A stretch of DNA of 64,000 nucleotides from Nocardioides sp. SLBN-35 (GTDB lineage Bacteria > Actinomycetota > Actinomycetes > Propionibacteriales > Nocardioidaceae): the NCBI RefSeq assembly GCF_006715725.1, contig NZ_VFNU01000001.1, positions 5,303,948-5,367,947 on the forward strand, read 5' to 3'. Positions 18,861 through 27,277 of this stretch are shown piece after piece; positions within the stretch are counted from its first letter, which is position 1; the number at the start of each line of letters is the position of its first letter. A model generated the notes under the pieces. It was not told where the DNA came from and searched no databases. It saw nothing but the letters and a program-made list of their open reading frames with translations. The translations under genes were made by a program, and so were the position numbers.

Positions 18861-20303
18861 TCAGCGAGCGGCGGCTACCGTGCCCGCGTGGAGGCCGGGA
18901 CGGCGGCCACTCCACGGCATGGCCTCCTCGAGCTGCGCGGCGACCCGGATGAGCAGCGCCTCCGAGTTCGAGTCCCCGGCCAGCTGGACGCCGATCGGCA
19001 GGCCCTGCGAGGACTGGCCGAGCGGCAGGCTGATCGCAGGTGCGCCGTTCTGGTTGAAGGGCGAGGTGAACGAGCAGGCGTCGAAGATTCGCGTGGTCCA
19101 CTCCGCGGCCGTGAGGTCGGCGTTCGCGTCGAGCTGCCCGAGGGGAAGCGCAGGGGTGTTCATCGTGGGCGTCAGCAGCAGGTCGTGGTCGCCGAAGAAC
19201 CGGCCGATGCTGCGGGACAGCGCGTTGGCCCGGTCGAGGGCCGTGCAGACGTCGAGCCCGGTGAGCGTCCGGCCGTGCTGGACGCACGCCCAGGACGTGC
19301 GCTCGAGGTTGTCCGGACCCGCCGTGCGCCCGGTCATGGCCTCGATCCCGGCGACGGCGTGTGCGAGGAAGGCCGTCCAGAGCACGAGGTTGGTCTCGAG
19401 CAGCACCTCCCAGTCGATCACCGGGGTCGCCCGGTCGACGTGGTGCCCCGCCGCCTCGAGGGTCGCCGCGACCTCCTCGACCACCTGCGCGACCTCGGGG
19501 TCGACCCAGCTGCCGGCCCACGACTCCGTGTGGACGGCGATCCGCAGCCGGCCCGGGTTCGCGCCGACCTCCTCGGCCCACGGCCGCTCCGGCGGCGCGA
19601 CCACGAACGGGTCGCCCGGGCAGGCCCCGGCCACGGCGTCGAGAAGTGCGGCGGTGTCACGCACGGTGCGGGTCACGGCCAGCTCGCAGCCCATCCCGAA
19701 CAGCGCGTCGCCCGAGTCCGGTCCGACGGAGACCCTGCCGCGTCCGGGCTTGAGGCCGACCAGGCCGTTGCAGGCGGCGGGGATCCGGATCGAGCCACCG
19801 CCGTCGTTCGCGTGCGCCACCGGCACCGCACCGGCGGCGACCAGTGCCGCCGAGCCGCCGCTGGACCCGCCGGCACTGTGCGCCGTGTTCCAAGGGTTCC
19901 GGGTGGGGCCGTAGGCGAGCGCCTCGGAGCTGCCGTTGAAGCCCAGCTCCGGCGTGGTGGTGACCGCCAGCGTCGCGAGGCCGGCGGCGCGGAAGCGCTC
20001 CATCAAGAAGGTGTCCGCCGGCGGCGCGATGCCATCGCCGAGAAGCCGGGTGCCCATCCGGGTCGGCACTCCCCGGGCGTGGATGACGAGGTCCTTGATC
20101 GCGAACGGGACACCGCCGAGCACGCCGTCGGCGGCGTGGTCGAGGGGCTTCTCGAACGGGCCGACGCAGACGGCGTTCAGCTCGGAGACGGCGTTGATGG
20201 CCTCGGCGGCCAGCGTCGCCACCTCCTCCGCGGTGACGTCGCCGGCAGCGATGACAGCGGCCAGGGCGGTGGCGTCGAGGTCGGCGTACTCATCGATTCT
20301 CAT
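18861..20303 (-). CDS. Amidase-signature hydrolase
   Basis: 480 residues of the amidase-signature family, which cleaves amides by a Ser-cisSer-Lys triad. All three are visible: Lys in VPFAIKDLVIHARG, Ser in the loop AGGSSGGSAALVAAG and Ser in DGGGSIRIPA. Length is normal. It is divergent from a LuxR regulator (178-base gap), which may control it. Substrate specificity cannot be read; its position next to an amine-degradation island suggests a role in releasing amines or acids from amides, which is inference. Confidence 0.9.
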   Translation of the reverse strand: MRIDEYADLDATALAAVIAAGDVTAEEVATLAAEAINAVSELNAVCVGPFEKPLDHAADGVLGGVPFAIKDLVIHARGVPTRMGTRLLGDGIAPPADTFLMERFRAAGLATLAVTTTPELGFNGSSEALAYGPTRNPWNTAHSAGGSSGGSAALVAAGAVPVAHANDGGGSIRIPAACNGLVGLKPGRGRVSVGPDSGDALFGMGCELAVTRTVRDTAALLDAVAGACPGDPFVVAPPERPWAEEVGANPGRLRIAVHTESWAGSWVDPEVAQVVEEVAATLEAAGHHVDRATPVIDWEVLLETNLVLWTAFLAHAVAGIEAMTGRTAGPDNLERTSWACVQHGRTLTGLDVCTALDRANALSRSIGRFFGDHDLLLTPTMNTPALPLGQLDANADLTAAEWTTRIFDACSFTSPFNQNGAPAISLPLGQSSQGLPIGVQLAGDSNSEALLIRVAAQLEEAMPWSGRRPGLHAGTVAAAR

Positions 20304-20386
20304 CGGGCATTCCTTCGGTCACGGGAGGTGGTCGGCACGTCGAGGCGACCCTTCTCCCGACCCTAGGAACTCGTGACGTGGCGCAC

Positions 20387-20404
20387 ATCGGCGCAAAAGC
20401 CGAT
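20387..20404. promoter_or_regulatory. Inverted repeat between amidase and LuxR genes
   Basis: ATCGGC-GCAAAA-GCCGAT lies between the divergent amidase and LuxR genes. A related repeat ATCGGG-CACCTGA-CCCGAT occurs at about 23220-23238 before the symporter operon. Both could be sites for the LuxR-type regulators of this island; this is inferred from position only. Confidence 0.35.
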
Positions 20405-20481
20405 ACGCCCGCGGCGGGGGGCCTCCCTTGACACCGACCGGGCCGGCGCCGAAAACTTCGTACCCGAACGAGAGGTTGTCC

Positions 20482-21453
20482 ATGACCGCTGACCTGCAGT
20501 GGTGGCCCCGGCTCGCCGCCGACGTCCGCGCGGCCGGTCGCGGCGATCTCGCCGTCCAGGAACCACTCCTCGAGATGCGCGACCGACTCGGCTTCGACTG
20601 CGCGGCGCTCGTCGCCCACCACCGGCCGGTGGTCAACCTCAGCTATCCCAGCGAGGCCTTCGACTACCTCGCGTCGACCTACAGCCGGACCTGCCCGGTC
20701 CACCAGCACATCGTCCGGCGTGGTGTGCCGATGCGCTTCGTCGACGTGCCGTTCGACCTGCACGAGACGCGCACCTACCAGGACGTCATCGCGCCCAACC
20801 GCTTCCGCGAGGGCGTGACTCTGCCCCTGCCGGACGGCGGCTTCGTCGCCCTGAGCTCGACGCACGCCCGGCCGCTGGACGAGCGTTCCCTGATGGCGCT
20901 GGCGATGCTGGCGTACGACCTCGCCGCGCTGGCCGACCCCGGCGCCGACGACCGACGCGCGGACCTGGTGCTGGCGGTGGCGCGCGACCAGGTGGAGGTC
21001 CGCGCCGGCAGTCTCGACGAATCGCCGCTGAGCCCCGGCGACCTCCGCCTCACCGCGCGCCTGAGCGCGACGCGCCCCCAGGGTCTGCGCTTCGCGCACC
21101 GCGCCGTCGACGGCACGTGGTGGTGGGTCCACGGCGTACGCCGTCCGCGGGTCGCTGTCGTCCGGTTGGGCCGCGCCTCCGTGTTCGGCGACCTGACCAG
21201 CCGCGAGCTCGACGTCGTCGGCCTGGTCGCGCGGGGCTGGTCGAACGAGCAGGTCTCCCGAGCGCTGGGCATCGCGGTGCGCACGGTGCGCAGCCACGTC
21301 GAGTCCGCGATGGGCAAGCTCGGCTGCGCCAACCGCACCGCCCTGGCCCGCTCGGCCGTCGAGAACGACCTCGACTCGATCGACGCGCTGCGGGTGGCCT
21401 CGGCGTTCCCGCTGGCCGGGAGGTCCCCTGACGGATCCGGTCCGCGCTCCTAG
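20482..21453 (+). CDS. LuxR-type transcriptional regulator with N-terminal sensor domain
   Basis: 323 residues. The first ~230 form a GAF-like ligand domain without a receiver signature (LGFDCAALVAHHRP, MRFVDVPFDLHETRTYQDVI). The C-terminal LuxR helix-turn-helix is FGDLTSRELDVVGLVARGWSNEQVSRALGIAVRTVRSHVESAMGKLG split over residues ~245-295. The ATG at 20482 follows GAGAGG. It shares layout and many sensor-domain positions with the LuxR gene at 27278-28282. It lies 44 bases before the flavoprotein gene on the same strand and is divergent from the amidase, so either could be its target. Confidence 0.88.
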   Translation: MTADLQWWPRLAADVRAAGRGDLAVQEPLLEMRDRLGFDCAALVAHHRPVVNLSYPSEAFDYLASTYSRTCPVHQHIVRRGVPMRFVDVPFDLHETRTYQDVIAPNRFREGVTLPLPDGGFVALSSTHARPLDERSLMALAMLAYDLAALADPGADDRRADLVLAVARDQVEVRAGSLDESPLSPGDLRLTARLSATRPQGLRFAHRAVDGTWWWVHGVRRPRVAVVRLGRASVFGDLTSRELDVVGLVARGWSNEQVSRALGIAVRTVRSHVESAMGKLGCANRTALARSAVENDLDSIDALRVASAFPLAGRSPDGSGPRS

Positions 21454-21497
21454 CGTCGCCGGAGCCGCAAGGGCGTCCGCGAGGAGAGGAAACGGAA

Positions 21498-23048
21498 ATG
21501 GACTGGGCCGAGGAGTACGACGTACTGGTAGCCGGATCAGGCGCCGGCGGGGTGATCGGCGCCTACACCGCCGCTCGCGAGGGACTGAGCGTCCTGCTGG
21601 TCGAGGCCAGTGACAAGTTCGGCGGCACCACCGCCTACTCCGGTGGGGGCGGGGCCTGGTTCCCCGTGAACCCGGTGCTGCAACGGGCGGGCACCGACGA
21701 CACCGTCGAGGACGCGCTGACCTACTACCGCGCTGTCGTCGGCGACCGGACGCCCCCGGAGCTGCAGGAGACCTACATCCGCGGCGGCGCCGGCCTCATC
21801 GAGTACCTCGAGCAGGACGATCACTTCTCGTTCGAGCCGTTCCCGTGGCCGGACTACTTCGGCAAGGCGCCCAAGGCCCGCAACGACGGCCAGCGCCACA
21901 TCATCCCGACCCCGCTGCCGGTCAGCGCGGCTCCCGAGCTGCGCACCCTGGTCCGCGGCCCGCTCGACAACGACCGCTACGGCACGCCGCAGCCCGAGGA
22001 CCTGTTCATCGGCGGCCGCGCCCTGGTGGCCCGCGCCCTGACGGCGCTCGCGAGGTACGACCACGCCGCCACCGTGCGGGAGACCGCGCTGGTCGAGCTC
22101 GTCGTCGAGGACGGCGCCGTGGTCGGCGCGATCGTCGAGCACGACGGCGAGCGCCGCGCGATCCGCGCCCGCCGCGGCGTCGTCATGGCGGCCGGCGGCT
22201 TCGAGTCCAACGACGAGCTGCGCCAGAAGTACGGGGTGCCCGGCGTCGCCCGCGACACCATGGGCCCGCCCACCAACACCGGCCTCGCGCACCAGGCGGG
22301 CATCGCCGTGGGCGCGGCCACCGACCTGATGGGCGAGGCGTGGTGGTCCCCCGGCCTGACCCACCCCGACGGCCGCTCCGCGTTCGCGCTGTGGTTCACC
22401 GGCGGCATCTTCGTGGACCAGTCAGGCCGGCGGTTCGTCAACGAGTCCGCCCCCTACGACCGCCTCGGCCGCGACGTGATCGCCCGCCTCGACGCCGGCG
22501 AGATGACGCTCCCGTTCTGGATGGTCTACGACGACCGCGACGGCGTCGTACCGCCGGTGAAGGCGTCCAACGTCTCCATCACCGACCCCGAGAAGTACGT
22601 CGAGGCGGGGCTGTGGCACACGGCGGACACCCTCGAGGAGCTCGCCGAGAAGATCGGCGTTCCGGCCGATGCGCTGGTCGCGACCGTCGCGCGCTTCAAC
22701 GAGCTCGCAGCGTCGGGCGTCGACGAGGACTTCGACCGCGGCGGCGAGGCCTACGACCGCTTCTTCTTCGGCGGCGGCTCCCCGCTGGTGCCCGTCGAGC
22801 AGGGCCCCTTCCACGCCGCGGCGTTCGGCATCTCCGACCTCGGCACCAAGGGCGGTCTGCGGACCGACACCACCGCCCGGGTCCTCGACGCCGACGACCG
22901 ACCGATCCCTGGCCTGTACGCCGCCGGCAACACGATGGCGGCCCCGAGCGGCACGGTCTATCCCGGTGGCGGCAACCCGATCGGCGCGAGCATGCTGTTC
23001 AGCCACCTCGCGGTCCGGGACCTGGCCGCCGCGGGGGCCGCCGAGTAG
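21498..23048 (+). CDS. FAD-dependent dehydrogenase of the 3-ketosteroid-delta1-dehydrogenase / fumarate-reductase flavoprotein family
   Basis: 516 residues. The FAD site is at the start (YDVLVAGSGAGGVIGAYTAAREGLSVLLVEA) followed by KFGGTTAYSGGGGAWFP. RGVVMAAGGFESNDEL and the C-terminal PGLYAAGNTMAAPSGTVYPGGGNPIGAS complete the family pattern; the Tyr of VYPGGG corresponds to the catalytic Tyr of KstD enzymes. It would insert a double bond next to a carbonyl in a steroid-like or other ketone. A strong ribosome site (GAGGAGAGG) precedes the ATG. A clean hairpin follows at 23070. No other steroid genes are in view, so the substrate is open. Confidence 0.88.
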   Translation: MDWAEEYDVLVAGSGAGGVIGAYTAAREGLSVLLVEASDKFGGTTAYSGGGGAWFPVNPVLQRAGTDDTVEDALTYYRAVVGDRTPPELQETYIRGGAGLIEYLEQDDHFSFEPFPWPDYFGKAPKARNDGQRHIIPTPLPVSAAPELRTLVRGPLDNDRYGTPQPEDLFIGGRALVARALTALARYDHAATVRETALVELVVEDGAVVGAIVEHDGERRAIRARRGVVMAAGGFESNDELRQKYGVPGVARDTMGPPTNTGLAHQAGIAVGAATDLMGEAWWSPGLTHPDGRSAFALWFTGGIFVDQSGRRFVNESAPYDRLGRDVIARLDAGEMTLPFWMVYDDRDGVVPPVKASNVSITDPEKYVEAGLWHTADTLEELAEKIGVPADALVATVARFNELAASGVDEDFDRGGEAYDRFFFGGGSPLVPVEQGPFHAAAFGISDLGTKGGLRTDTTARVLDADDRPIPGLYAAGNTMAAPSGTVYPGGGNPIGASMLFSHLAVRDLAAAGAAE

Positions 23049-23069
23049 ACCGAGCAGGGCACCGAGAGC

Positions 23070-23098
23070 GCAGCCGGACGGGAACTCCGTCCGGCTGC
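23070..23098 (+). terminator. Hairpin terminator after the flavoprotein gene
   Basis: A perfect 12-base-pair stem (GCAGCCGGACGG / CCGTCCGGCTGC) with a five-base loop lies 22 bases behind the flavoprotein stop codon. No long T run follows, as is common in actinobacteria. Confidence 0.7.
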
Positions 23099-23170
23099 TC
23101 CTCATCTTGCGGACACTGATGCCGCTTTCGGTCCGACCACGGACGTCGATCCGTCGGCCGGGTTTCCCGC

Positions 23171-23204
23171 GCTCGGGCATCCGTCAACTGACGGATGCCC
23201 GAGC
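23171..23204. promoter_or_regulatory. 34-base perfect palindrome upstream of the symporter operon
   Basis: Two 16-base arms (GCTCGGGCATCCGTCA and its exact reverse complement) are separated by only AC. The tiny spacer makes a stable RNA hairpin less natural than a protein site, but a cruciform or terminator is possible. It lies about 100 bases before the DUF3311 start, upstream of a GntR-type box. Confidence 0.5.
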
Positions 23205-23277
23205 CCACGGGGTCCCCCAGATCGGGCACCTGACCCGATACCGGCTGTGACCGGGCGCACATAGTTTCGGGTCATCT

Positions 23278-23288
23278 CGGTCAGACCG
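23278..23288. promoter_or_regulatory. GntR-type operator, symporter operon
   Basis: CGGTCAGACCG is a near-perfect palindrome 15 bases before the start codon of the DUF3311 gene. The same core GGTCAGACC or its complement GGTCTGACC occurs upstream of the GntR gene (37270-37280) and in the BMC/permease divergent promoter (30066-30076). Confidence 0.6.
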
Positions 23289-23303
23289 AACCCTGGAGGA
23301 CCC

Positions 23304-23567
23304 ATGACAAGCGCCATCCGTGCGATGTCGTCACGGACCAAGATGACGATCTTCTGGCTGCTCTTCGGCAGCAGCATCCTGCTCGCCGTGTTCCCGCCGC
23401 TGTACCTGGCGGGCAGTGGCGTCGACACCCCCATCCTCGGCGTGCCGTTCAGCGTCGCCTACTGGATCTTCGACGCCCTCCTCGCCACGGGCGCGGTGTG
23501 GCTGCTCTGGATCTTCGAGAACATCCGCGGCGAGGTGGGCGAGGAGCCCGAGGAGGTGGCTGCCTGA
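23304..23567 (+). CDS. DUF3311-like small membrane subunit
   Basis: 87 residues with two hydrophobic segments (TIFWLLFGSSILLAVFPPLYLAG and SVAYWIFDALLATGAVWLLWIF). The pattern FPPLYL, then LGVPFSVAYWIFD is that of DUF3311 proteins, which are almost always encoded directly before a sodium/solute symporter. Its stop overlaps the symporter start (TGATG), so the two are coupled. GGAGG precedes the ATG. Its exact function is unknown; an accessory role to the symporter is the natural reading. Confidence 0.8.
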   Translation: MTSAIRAMSSRTKMTIFWLLFGSSILLAVFPPLYLAGSGVDTPILGVPFSVAYWIFDALLATGAVWLLWIFENIRGEVGEEPEEVAA

Positions 23568-25090
23568 TGTCCACGATGACCGGTTCGATGGCCGTCACGC
23601 TCGGCATGCTGACGGCGTTCTTCGCCCTCATCGTCTTCGTGCTCTACGCGACCAACCGCAGTGCCAAGTCGTTCTCCGACTACGCCGTGGGCGGGCGCTC
23701 CTTCAGCAGCTGGTACATCGCGATGTCCTACACCAACTCCTGGTGGCCGGGCGCGACGTACACCGCGTTCTTCGGCCTCAGCGTCGGCGCCGGCGTGCTC
23801 GGGTTCTATGCCCTCGCCTACTCTCTCCTCGGCGTCACGGCGATGTACCTGATGGCCGAGCGGGCCTGGCTGTGGGGCAAGCGCTACGACCTGAAGACCC
23901 AGCCCGACATGCTCGGCCTGCGCTTCCAGTCGCAGGCGGTGCGCGTGATCGCCAGCGCGATCGGCGTCGTGTGCCTGTTCCCGTGGATCGTCCTCGGCAT
24001 GCAGGCGATGGGCCTGATCTTCCGCTTCGCCAGCTTCGGCCAGTGGTCGGTGACCACCTGCCTGGTCGTCGGTGTCGGGGTGATCGCGGTCCGGCAGATC
24101 TGGACCGTCCAGATGGGCATGCGCGGCCTGGTCATCACGGATCTGGTTCAGGGCATCGTGGCCTACGGTCTCGCCGCCCTGGTCTGTCTCGGCATCCTGT
24201 TCGGTCCTGCGGACTCGGCCGGCTTCGGCGCCATCGGCGACCTCCCGAAGGCGTTGCTGCACGTGCCTGGCGACGGCGGGACCTACGGCCCCTGGTACCT
24301 CTTCTCGCTCATCGTCACCGGCGTGATCGGATCGCTGTGCTGGCCGACCAGCTACCAGCGCATCTACACCGCCAAGGGCGTGCGCAGCGTCAAGAAGGGC
24401 ACGCTGCAGACGATGCTCGTGGCCGGCGGCTTCTACCTGATGCTCACCCTGGTCGCGCTCGCCGCCGCGTCGATGACCGACATCGCCGCCGCCCCGCAGG
24501 ACGGTTGGTTCACGCTGCTCTACGACCGTGGTGGTCAGTGGCTTCTCGGCATGGCGCTCGTCATCGTCCTGGCCGCGAGCATGGGCTGGATCGACGGCTG
24601 CGTCCAGGTCTGCGGCGCGCAGATCGCCAACGACATAGTGCACGTCATCTCCCCACGCACCGACTTCCAGCTGAAGGTCGTCGCGAAGGGCTCGATGGTC
24701 GTCTACATGCTCGCCTCGGCGATCGTCGCCTACATCGCGTTCGACTACCCACGGCTCCAGCTGTTGGCCCAGATGTCCTACCAGGGCATCGTGCAGCTCG
24801 CGGTGCCGATGTTCCTCGGCATGTTCTGGAAGCGCGGCACCAAGGTCGCAGCGCTCGCCTCGATGTGCACCGGCTTCGTGGTCGCAGCCGTGCTCACCTG
24901 GAAGTACCCCGACGACATGCCCGGGCTCGGCAGCCTCACCAGCGGCGTCCTCGCCCTCGCGATCAACCTCGTCGTGTACGTCGTGCTCGCCTACCTGCTC
25001 CCGCACGCCGAGCAGGAGCGTCGCCGGATCGACGAGCTCTTCGAGGCCGGGAAGTCGCGGCCCGAGCCGTCCCTGTCCGCCACCCACTGA
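23567..25090 (+). CDS. Sodium:solute symporter (SSS family)
   Basis: 507 residues, about 13 membrane helices. The family pattern is clear: an N-terminal helix, SFSDYAVGGRSFSSWYIAMS, then TNSWWPGATYTAFFG, PDMLGLRFQS, SLCWPTSYQRIYTAK and a late QIANDIVHVISPR stretch. SSS proteins import substrates such as proline, pantothenate or organic acids with Na+. The start codon overlaps the DUF3311 stop and the M20 gene follows after 28 bases, so this is one operon under the GntR-type box at 23278. Substrate unknown; an amine or N-acyl compound fits the context. Confidence 0.92.
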   Translation: MSTMTGSMAVTLGMLTAFFALIVFVLYATNRSAKSFSDYAVGGRSFSSWYIAMSYTNSWWPGATYTAFFGLSVGAGVLGFYALAYSLLGVTAMYLMAERAWLWGKRYDLKTQPDMLGLRFQSQAVRVIASAIGVVCLFPWIVLGMQAMGLIFRFASFGQWSVTTCLVVGVGVIAVRQIWTVQMGMRGLVITDLVQGIVAYGLAALVCLGILFGPADSAGFGAIGDLPKALLHVPGDGGTYGPWYLFSLIVTGVIGSLCWPTSYQRIYTAKGVRSVKKGTLQTMLVAGGFYLMLTLVALAAASMTDIAAAPQDGWFTLLYDRGGQWLLGMALVIVLAASMGWIDGCVQVCGAQIANDIVHVISPRTDFQLKVVAKGSMVVYMLASAIVAYIAFDYPRLQLLAQMSYQGIVQLAVPMFLGMFWKRGTKVAALASMCTGFVVAAVLTWKYPDDMPGLGSLTSGVLALAINLVVYVVLAYLLPHAEQERRRIDELFEAGKSRPEPSLSATH

Positions 25091-25118
25091 TCCCGACCCA
25101 CCCGAACGGAGCTGTGCC

Positions 25119-26444
25119 ATGACATCCCAGGAGACCCACGACCGCGTGCTGGCGGCGGTGGACGCCCTCAAGGACGACCTCGTCTCCACCCTGTCCGAGG
25201 TCATCTCGATCCCGAGCGTGAACCCGAAGTACCCCGGCCAGGTGTACGACGAGGTGGTCGGCCTCGAGGGCCGCGTGTCCCGCCTGGTCGGCGAGATCTA
25301 CGAGGACGCCGGTGCCGACGTCGAGTACTGGGCGGTGGAGAAGGGCCGCGACAACGCGGTCGGCACCCTGAAGGGAACCGGCGGCGGACGGTCCCTGATC
25401 TTCAACGGCCACGTGGACGTCGTACCGCCCGGCAACCCGGACCGCTGGACGTCCGGCGACCCCTTCTCCGGCAAGGTCGACGGCGACCGGGTCTGGGGCC
25501 GCGGCGCCAGCGACATGAAGGCCGGCCTGGTGGCGCAGGCGTTCGCCGTCAAGGCTCTGCAGCGGGCCGGCGTCACCCTCGGCGGCGACCTGATCGTCGA
25601 GGCGGTCGTCGGCGAGGAGGTGATGGACCACGAGTGCGGCGTGACGTCGACGATCGAGCGTGGCTACCGCGCCGACGCTGCCGTCGTCGCGGAGCCGAGC
25701 GGCCCGACCAACCTCGGCGTCATCCCGGTGACGCCCGGCCTGCTCTGGTTCTCGGTGACGGTGCAGGGCAAGGCGACGCACTCCTCGATGCGCGGCCAGA
25801 CGATCCGCGCCGGCGGCGGTGGCAGCGCCGTCGGGGTCAACGCGATCGACAAGGGGATGCTCGTCTTCCAGGCGATGCAGCGCCTCGAGGAGGAGTGGGC
25901 TTTCACGAAGACCCACCCGCTCTTCGCTCCCGGTCACTTCACCATCCACCCGGGCGTCGTCCAGGGCGGTCCGCACGGCGTCCTGGTGCCGTTCATCCTG
26001 TCCGAGTACATGACCATCGAGTACTGCATCTGGTACCCGCCCCAGGACGACCCGGAGACCGTGAAGGCAGAGGTCGAGGCCCAGATCCGCGCGATCGCGC
26101 AGACCGACGGCTGGCTGCGCGAGCACCCGCCGGTCGTGGACTGGAAGCTGAACTGGCCGGCCAACGATCCCGGCGAGGCAGCGACCGCGATCACCGGTGC
26201 CGTGGCGGCCGCGCACGAGCGCGTCTCCGGCATGACGGCCTACCAGGGACCGCCGCCGGTCGCCGGGTTCTGTGCGGTCGAGGACTGCTCGTTCCTCACG
26301 GCCGCCGGGATCCCGGCGATCAGCTACGGCCCGGGCGACCTGCGCGTCGCGCATGCCGACGACGAGTACTGCCTCATCGACGAGGTCCACCTCGCGGCCC
26401 GGACCTACGCCTCGCTCGCCCTCGACTGGTGCGGCGCCGAGTGA
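25119..26444 (+). CDS. M20-family metallohydrolase (ArgE/DapE/CPG2-like)
   Basis: 441 residues. The metal-site pattern of M20 enzymes is complete: FNGHVDVVPPG (His, and catalytic Asp two residues on), WGRGASDMKAGL (bridging Asp), VVGEEVMDHECG (catalytic and metal Glu), VVAEPS (metal ligand) and a C-terminal His in VAHADDEYC. A dimerisation domain is inserted at about 205-320. These enzymes cleave N-acyl amino acids, dipeptides or carbamates. Its place between a symporter and an SDR suggests that it hydrolyses the imported compound; that is inference. Confidence 0.9.
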   Translation: MTSQETHDRVLAAVDALKDDLVSTLSEVISIPSVNPKYPGQVYDEVVGLEGRVSRLVGEIYEDAGADVEYWAVEKGRDNAVGTLKGTGGGRSLIFNGHVDVVPPGNPDRWTSGDPFSGKVDGDRVWGRGASDMKAGLVAQAFAVKALQRAGVTLGGDLIVEAVVGEEVMDHECGVTSTIERGYRADAAVVAEPSGPTNLGVIPVTPGLLWFSVTVQGKATHSSMRGQTIRAGGGGSAVGVNAIDKGMLVFQAMQRLEEEWAFTKTHPLFAPGHFTIHPGVVQGGPHGVLVPFILSEYMTIEYCIWYPPQDDPETVKAEVEAQIRAIAQTDGWLREHPPVVDWKLNWPANDPGEAATAITGAVAAAHERVSGMTAYQGPPPVAGFCAVEDCSFLTAAGIPAISYGPGDLRVAHADDEYCLIDEVHLAARTYASLALDWCGAE

Positions 26445-26472
26445 CCACCCTCTCCACCGAAAGGACCCGATC

Positions 26473-27252
26473 ATGATCGACCTCACCGACAAGGTGGCCG
26501 TCGTCACCGGAGCCTCCTCCGGCATCGGCCGCGCCATCGCCACCACCCTCGCCAAGGTCGGCGCGCACGTCGTCGTCGCCGACCTGACCGAGGACGCCCG
26601 CGAGGGCGGCGATCCCACGGCCGCCGTCATCGTCGCGGCCGGCGGCTCCGCCGAGTTCGTCAAGCTCGACGTCACCGCCAGCGCGCATGTCGCCTCGGTC
26701 TTCGCCGATCTCGACCAGCGCCTCGGCGGCCTCGACATCCTCGTCAACAACGCCGGGGTCCTGCGCGAGGGCAGCGTGCACGAGACCGACGACGAGACCT
26801 GGCGGACCCAGTTCCTCGTCAACGTCGACGGCACCTTCCACTGCACCCGCGAGATGGTTCGTGGGCTGCTGGCGCGCAAGAGCCCCGGCAAGATCGTCAA
26901 CATCAGCTCGATCAGCGGCTTCCGGGGCAATCCCGGCTTCGCCGCGTACTGCGCCACCAAGGGCGCGATCGTCAACTTCACCCGCCAGGTCGCGCTCGAC
27001 TATGCCGCGCACGGCATCAACGTCAACGCCGTCGCGCCCGGCTTCGTCACCACGCACATGACGGCGCTCTACGACCAGGTGACGCACGATGCGCTCGCCG
27101 CGCAGACGCCGCGCGGACGCTGGGCGAGCCCGCAGGACGTCGCCAACGCCGTGCTGTTCCTGGCGAGCCCGCTCGCGGACCACGTGGTCGGCGACAACCT
27201 GCTGGTCGACGGCGGCTGGACGATCGGCACGCCGGTCGAGCTCGGCGCCTGA
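26473..27252 (+). CDS. Short-chain dehydrogenase/reductase
   Basis: 259 residues of the classical SDR family. TGASSGIGRAIA is the NAD(P)-binding motif, LVNNAGVL the NNAG motif, and the catalytic Ser-Tyr-Lys are in INISSISG-type NISSISGF and YCATKGAIV. The final segment LLVDGGWTIG is standard. It ends the operon DUF3311-symporter-M20-SDR; AAAGGA lies before the ATG. A second SDR (36460-37230) ends the BMC operon, and both operons carry the GntR-type box, so the two enzymes may act on related alcohols or ketones. Confidence 0.93.
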   Translation: MIDLTDKVAVVTGASSGIGRAIATTLAKVGAHVVVADLTEDAREGGDPTAAVIVAAGGSAEFVKLDVTASAHVASVFADLDQRLGGLDILVNNAGVLREGSVHETDDETWRTQFLVNVDGTFHCTREMVRGLLARKSPGKIVNISSISGFRGNPGFAAYCATKGAIVNFTRQVALDYAAHGINVNAVAPGFVTTHMTALYDQVTHDALAAQTPRGRWASPQDVANAVLFLASPLADHVVGDNLLVDGGWTIGTPVELGA

Positions 27253-27277
27253 CCTCACGAACCGGGCGACAGGAGCC

